Below the pieces are notes generated by a model. It ran no database searches, was not told the origin of the DNA, and saw only the letters and a list, made by a program, of their open reading frames with translations. Shown in pieces: positions 60,972 to 64,000 of a stretch of 64,000 nucleotides of DNA (its first letter is position 1; each line of letters starts with the position of its first letter). This DNA comes from Nocardioidaceae bacterium SCSIO 66511. GTDB taxonomy: Bacteria; Actinomycetota; Actinomycetes; Propionibacteriales; Nocardioidaceae. Location of the stretch: the NCBI GenBank assembly GCA_023100825.1, contig CP095846.1, positions 186,001 through 250,000 of the forward strand, in the 5' to 3' direction. The position numbers and the translations under genes are program-made.

Positions 60972-62537
60972 TCAGACGATCTCGAAGTTGGCCATCATGG
61001 CCATGTCCTCGTGCTCGAGGTTATGGCAGTGGAGGACGTACTTGCCCGGATAGCTGTCGAACTTGACGAGGATGCGCGCCGTCTCGCCCTCCTTGAGGTC
61101 GATTGTGTCCTTCCAGCCGGCGTCGGTCGCCAACGGCTCGTCGTCGTTCTTGTTGCGTGACAACACCTTGAACGGCACCTGGTGCAGGTGAATCGGATGC
61201 GCCGGATCGCTCGACAGCTCCCAGATCTCGACCGAGTCGCGTGCGGGCTTTGCGTCGATGCGGTCGACATCGAACAGCTTTCCGTTGATGGTCCACATGT
61301 CCATCCCGTCGCGTTCGCCGTCCTGATCGAAATCGAACTTGCGGGTCACCTCGGCATCGGCCTCCTTCAGCTCTTCGTACGCGCGCAGGTCTGCGAGGGT
61401 GTCGGGGATCGGCTCGGGCTTCGGCGCCTTTCGTACGACGCGGAAGCGCATGACCTCCGCCATGTCGTCGTCGCCTGCGTCGTTCGTCATCGTTATCTCA
61501 TCGCCCAGGTCGTAGCCGCTGAAGTCGATCACGACATCGAAGCGTTCGGCCTGTGCGATCGGGATACTGTCGTGGGTCACCGGCGATCCGAGTAGGCCGC
61601 CGTCGCTACCGATCTGGATGAATCCGTCGTCCGGTGCCGGATCGAGGCCGAGCTCGAGACGCCTTGCGTTGCTGGCATTCAGGATGCGGAAGCGGTACGT
61701 GGTTGCCGCGACCTCAAAGACCGGCCACGGAGCGCCGTTGACGAGCATCACGTCGCCGAGCACGCCGTCCAGGTACTCTTCCTCGACGCCGGGGTCACCC
61801 ATCAGAGAGTCGTCGCGTGCGGGGTACTTGAACGACCCGTCGGACTCGAAGGCGCGGTCGCAGATCATCAGCGGCACCTCGCGGTCGCCGGACGGCAGCC
61901 CCAACGCTTCCTCCTCGTCGTCGCGCACGATGTGGAAACCGGCCAATCCGCGCCAGACAGCCGGACCGGTGAAATCCATCCGGTGGTCGTGGTACCAAAG
62001 CGTCGATGCCCGCTGTCGCATGGGATAGACGTACGTACGTTGACCTTCGGAGATGTCGCCGCCTGCCATGTGCGAGTGGCCGCCGTGCCCGCCACCGCCT
62101 GCCGGCAGCACCAGGTCGATCGGGTAGCCGTCGTGCTCAGGCGACGTACGAGCTCCGTGCAGGTGTACGACCGTCGGTACCGGTAGCTCGTTGCGGTGGC
62201 GCACGACGGTACGCCGGCCGCTGCGCGACTCGATCGTCGGACCGGGGAAGGTGCCGTCGTATCCCCACACGGATGTCGTCGTACCGGGCACGATCTCCTG
62301 CTGCTCCGCACGCTGCACGATCTCGAAGTAGTCCGTCGTGTCGTCCGATCGGACAGGCCGCAGCTTCTTCGGGATCGGCAGCGCGCGTTCGTACTTGGCG
62401 GGTAGGTTGATCGCGCTCTCGAGCGACTTTCCCGTGGTGGTTGACCTGTCCGACAGCGAACAGCCGGTACTGACGAGCGGTAACGCGATCGCCAGTCCCC
62501 CCGATGCTCGCAGCAGCGTGCGCCGGCTCAGAGTCAC
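60972..62537 (-). CDS. Tat-exported multicopper oxidase
   Basis: 521 residues. A twin-arginine signal SRRTLLRASGG leads to a possible lipobox VSTGCS. The four copper-ligand clusters are HLHG, WYHDH, HPIHLHQ and HCHNLEHEDMAMM, so T1 and the trinuclear site are complete. A His/Gly/Met-rich loop, GGGGHGGHSHMAGG, could bind extra copper, as in CueO-type oxidases. Related enzymes oxidise Cu(I), bilirubin, phenoxazinone precursors or spore pigments. GTG at 62537 overlaps the B1 stop (GTGA). It sits between two copies of the A-B module and is presumably co-transcribed with them. Confidence 0.94.
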   Translation of the reverse strand: MTLSRRTLLRASGGLAIALPLVSTGCSLSDRSTTTGKSLESAINLPAKYERALPIPKKLRPVRSDDTTDYFEIVQRAEQQEIVPGTTTSVWGYDGTFPGPTIESRSGRRTVVRHRNELPVPTVVHLHGARTSPEHDGYPIDLVLPAGGGGHGGHSHMAGGDISEGQRTYVYPMRQRASTLWYHDHRMDFTGPAVWRGLAGFHIVRDDEEEALGLPSGDREVPLMICDRAFESDGSFKYPARDDSLMGDPGVEEEYLDGVLGDVMLVNGAPWPVFEVAATTYRFRILNASNARRLELGLDPAPDDGFIQIGSDGGLLGSPVTHDSIPIAQAERFDVVIDFSGYDLGDEITMTNDAGDDDMAEVMRFRVVRKAPKPEPIPDTLADLRAYEELKEADAEVTRKFDFDQDGERDGMDMWTINGKLFDVDRIDAKPARDSVEIWELSSDPAHPIHLHQVPFKVLSRNKNDDEPLATDAGWKDTIDLKEGETARILVKFDSYPGKYVLHCHNLEHEDMAMMANFEIV

Positions 62538-62974
62538 GAGCCCGCCTCCGTACGGGTCGAGGCGAAGCCCTTCTCGCCGAACGCAAGCCGGGAGAGCAGA
62601 CCCATGATGACCAGGCCGTTGAGGGCGTGGATGCCGCCGAACCACGCGTCGGTGTCGTCGCCGAGCTGTGCGAGTACGGTCTGGCCGACGGTGGCGAGCA
62701 ATACGACGAGCACGGTCAACCCGACCGTCAACCAACTCGGGCGGGCCATCAGGACGACGATCAGCATCACGATGGTGAGCAGCATGATGATTCCGCCCAG
62801 GGCTCGGTGCGCGTCGAAGCTCGCTCCGTACGCCCCGAGCCCGGCGAAGACGATCTGCACGACGCACGCCAGCAGCGTGAGCGCACCGAGCGCGCGGAAC
62901 ACGGTGAGCGAACCCCGTCTGAACCCGCCGGGTCCGGATGAGGTCGGTGTGGGATGAGTCGAGGTGTCGGTCAT
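62534..62974 (-). CDS. DUF6220-like four-helix membrane protein, copy B1
   Basis: 146 residues. Same four-helix plan as B2: a Pro/Ser/Thr-rich N-terminus, RRGSLTVFRALGALTLLACV, DAHRALG with H56 opening helix 2, and DAWFGGIHALNGLVIMG with H116 opening helix 4. Roughly half the residues match B2 over the membrane region. It lacks the long polar tail of B2. It starts within the stop of A1 (4-bp overlap) and ends within the start of the multicopper oxidase (4-bp overlap), so the three are translationally coupled. Confidence 0.77.
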   Translation of the reverse strand: MTDTSTHPTPTSSGPGGFRRGSLTVFRALGALTLLACVVQIVFAGLGAYGASFDAHRALGGIIMLLTIVMLIVVLMARPSWLTVGLTVLVVLLATVGQTVLAQLGDDTDAWFGGIHALNGLVIMGLLSRLAFGEKGFASTRTEAGS

Positions 62975-63234
62975 GAGATGCCCCTTCTTTGGGTTTCGAG
63001 CGGCGAGAAGACCGGCGCGACAGCGTCGTGCAACGCGGGTTGCCGGCGGATCGAGTCGAGTAGCAGCCGGTCGGCGAGATCGGTGAGCGCCGCGTGGAGT
63101 GCGGCGAGATCCGCGGCCGAGAGTCCGGGACGCCGCCGGCGGAGGCGGTCCACCTCAACGGCGATCACGCCGTCGCAGTGCCGCGCTACGTGTGCCAGCA
63201 GCTCGTCGCCGTCGTGGGTCGTCAGCCGTGCCAT
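62971..63234 (-). CDS. Small helical protein resembling the GlutR dimerisation domain, copy A1
   Basis: 87 residues: LLAHVARHCDGVIAVEVDRLRRRRPGL, then SAADLAALHAALTDLADRLLLDSIRRQPAL. It is homologous to A2 over nearly its full length and shows the same likeness to the C-terminal helices of glutamyl-tRNA reductase. No catalytic residues or membrane segments are visible. It is the first gene of the A1-B1-oxidase-A2-B2 operon. ATG at 63234 begins MARLTTHDG. A 140-bp gap with nothing recognised separates it from the MMPL pseudogene. Confidence 0.72.
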   Translation of the reverse strand: MARLTTHDGDELLAHVARHCDGVIAVEVDRLRRRRPGLSAADLAALHAALTDLADRLLLDSIRRQPALHDAVAPVFSPLETQRRGIS

Positions 63235-63374
63235 GTCCGCCCCCTTAGCCGATCTTGCAGCCCGACTCTGCCGCTGTTTGGTGCGTCAGCGCGTCGGCCG
63301 AGGAGCGACTCTTCGCGTACGTCAGAGGGAGTACTCCGCTCCATGACGTACGCCGTGTGTGTCGATCGGGCGAC

Positions 63375-64000
63375 TCAGGAGTGAACACTCGCGTGCCCGG
63401 CTCGGTCGCGACTCTCGGGCAGGTACGTGTTCGCTCGGCCCTCGACGTGTAAGCGGGGAACCCAGCGATCCAATACGCGCGGCAGCCACCAGTTCCAGCG
63501 CCCGAACAATTGCATGACGGCAGGGACGAGGAGCATTCGGACGATAGTCGCGTCGACGAGGATCGCCGCCACCATGCCGATGCCGAACGACTTCATTATC
63601 ACGTTGTCGATCGCGATCATCGCGGCGAAGACCACGATCATGATCGTCGCCGCGGCGGTGATCACGCTGCCGGTTCCGGCGAGTCCCTGGAGCACGGCCC
63701 GGCCGTTGTCGCGAGTCCGGGACCATGTTTCGCTCATCCGGCTGATCAGGAACACCTCGTAGTCCATGGAGAGCCCGAACAGCAGCGCGAACATGATCAC
63801 CGGGACGTACCCGGCAATCGGGGCCGGATCGTCGATGCCGACGAGCTCGCCAGCCCAGCCGCCGTCCAGGAAGAACGCCAGGACGCCGAGGGCAGCACCG
63901 ACCTACAGGAGGTTCATCAGGGCGGCGGTGAGTGCGATGAGGACACTGCGGAACGCCACCAGAAGGAGCAGCATCGACACGATCACGACACCGCCGATGA
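63375..64000 (-). pseudogene. MMPL-family (RND) transporter, C-terminal part, broken by an amber codon
   Basis: The visible C-terminal ~208 codons belong to an MMPL/RND-type membrane exporter: MFALLFGLSMDYEVFLISRM, the GSVITAAATIMIVVFAAM segment and DATIVRMLLVPAVMQLFGRWNWWLP. Reading further upstream in the same frame gives IGGVVIVSMLLLLVAFRSVL, then ALMNLL followed by TAG (63905-63903) and VGAALGVLAFF. The family has a Ser at that place (LLSVGAA), so a single TCG to TAG change would explain the stop. The rest of the gene lies beyond 64000. A GTG at 63800 could in principle restart a short fragment. Confidence 0.85.

Noticed and set aside
1-64000. CRISPR arrays, rRNA genes, tRNA genes and prophage blocks
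   Set aside because: No regularly spaced repeats, no RNA gene signatures and no phage structural or integrase genes were seen anywhere in the window.

Overview
The window is a densely packed, high-GC chromosomal segment. The DUF222/HNH nuclease, the MurJ/glycosyltransferase locus, the SEC-C, DUF4446, DUF4287 and DUF6220 proteins, the many GTG starts and the CGTACG-rich codon usage all point to an actinomycete. A Propionibacteriales/Nocardioidaceae-like relative is my guess, but no marker here (no rRNA or tRNA was seen) settles the genus.

Layout. 1-4.9 kb: EcsC-like fragment, aat, an HU-type protein, an Fpg/Nei glycosylase, a 168-bp MITE-like element, a rhodanese, a Q/P-rich membrane protein and a SEC-C protein. 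4.9-13.8 kb: an alpha/beta hydrolase facing a minus-strand envelope operon (phosphatase-like membrane protein, MurJ, GT4 glycosyltransferase, a second phosphatase-like membrane protein, arginine deiminase). 13.9-20.5 kb: LysE and NhaA transporters, an HxlR regulator, small-molecule-binding folds, DUF4446, M20 amidohydrolase, TRIC channel, DUF4287/SRPBCC protein and a 42-residue membrane peptide. 20.5-21.1 kb is noncoding with an inverted repeat. 21.1-25.5 kb: SIS sugar-phosphate protein divergent from a beta-phosphoglucomutase/GH65 phosphorylase pair. 25.5-34.6 kb: MerR regulator, a LysR gene between two serine beta-lactamase-fold genes, an acyl-CoA dehydrogenase, a nitroreductase, and a serine-hydrolase lipoprotein in an operon with a two-component system.

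34.7-38.9 kb: a DUF222/HNH protein whose stop codon lies in the 8-bp target duplication of an intact IS256-family element, then an AlkZ-like protein. 38.9-47.2 kb: a six-gene, end-overlapping operon of a peptide-type ABC importer and a CocE/S15-family hydrolase, divergent from a TetR regulator with a clear palindromic operator. 47.3-54.5 kb: a parallel arrangement, a quaternary-amine-type ABC importer with an amidohydrolase, divergent from a second CocE/S15 hydrolase and a GntR regulator. 54.5-60.2 kb: superoxide dismutase, a long noncoding leader, a small secreted protein, a PAP2/diacylglycerol-kinase fusion, serS and a HAD phosphatase. 60.1-63.2 kb: a five-gene operon in which a two-gene module (GlutR-dimer-like helical protein plus DUF6220 four-helix membrane protein) occurs twice around a Tat-exported multicopper oxidase. 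The window ends in an MMPL-family transporter gene broken by an in-frame amber codon.

Most promising for novelty: the duplicated module around the multicopper oxidase, where conserved histidines suggest a haem-binding membrane protein. Next come the two independent importer + CocE hydrolase loci with predicted operators, and the twin phosphatase-like membrane proteins flanking murJ and the glycosyltransferase.
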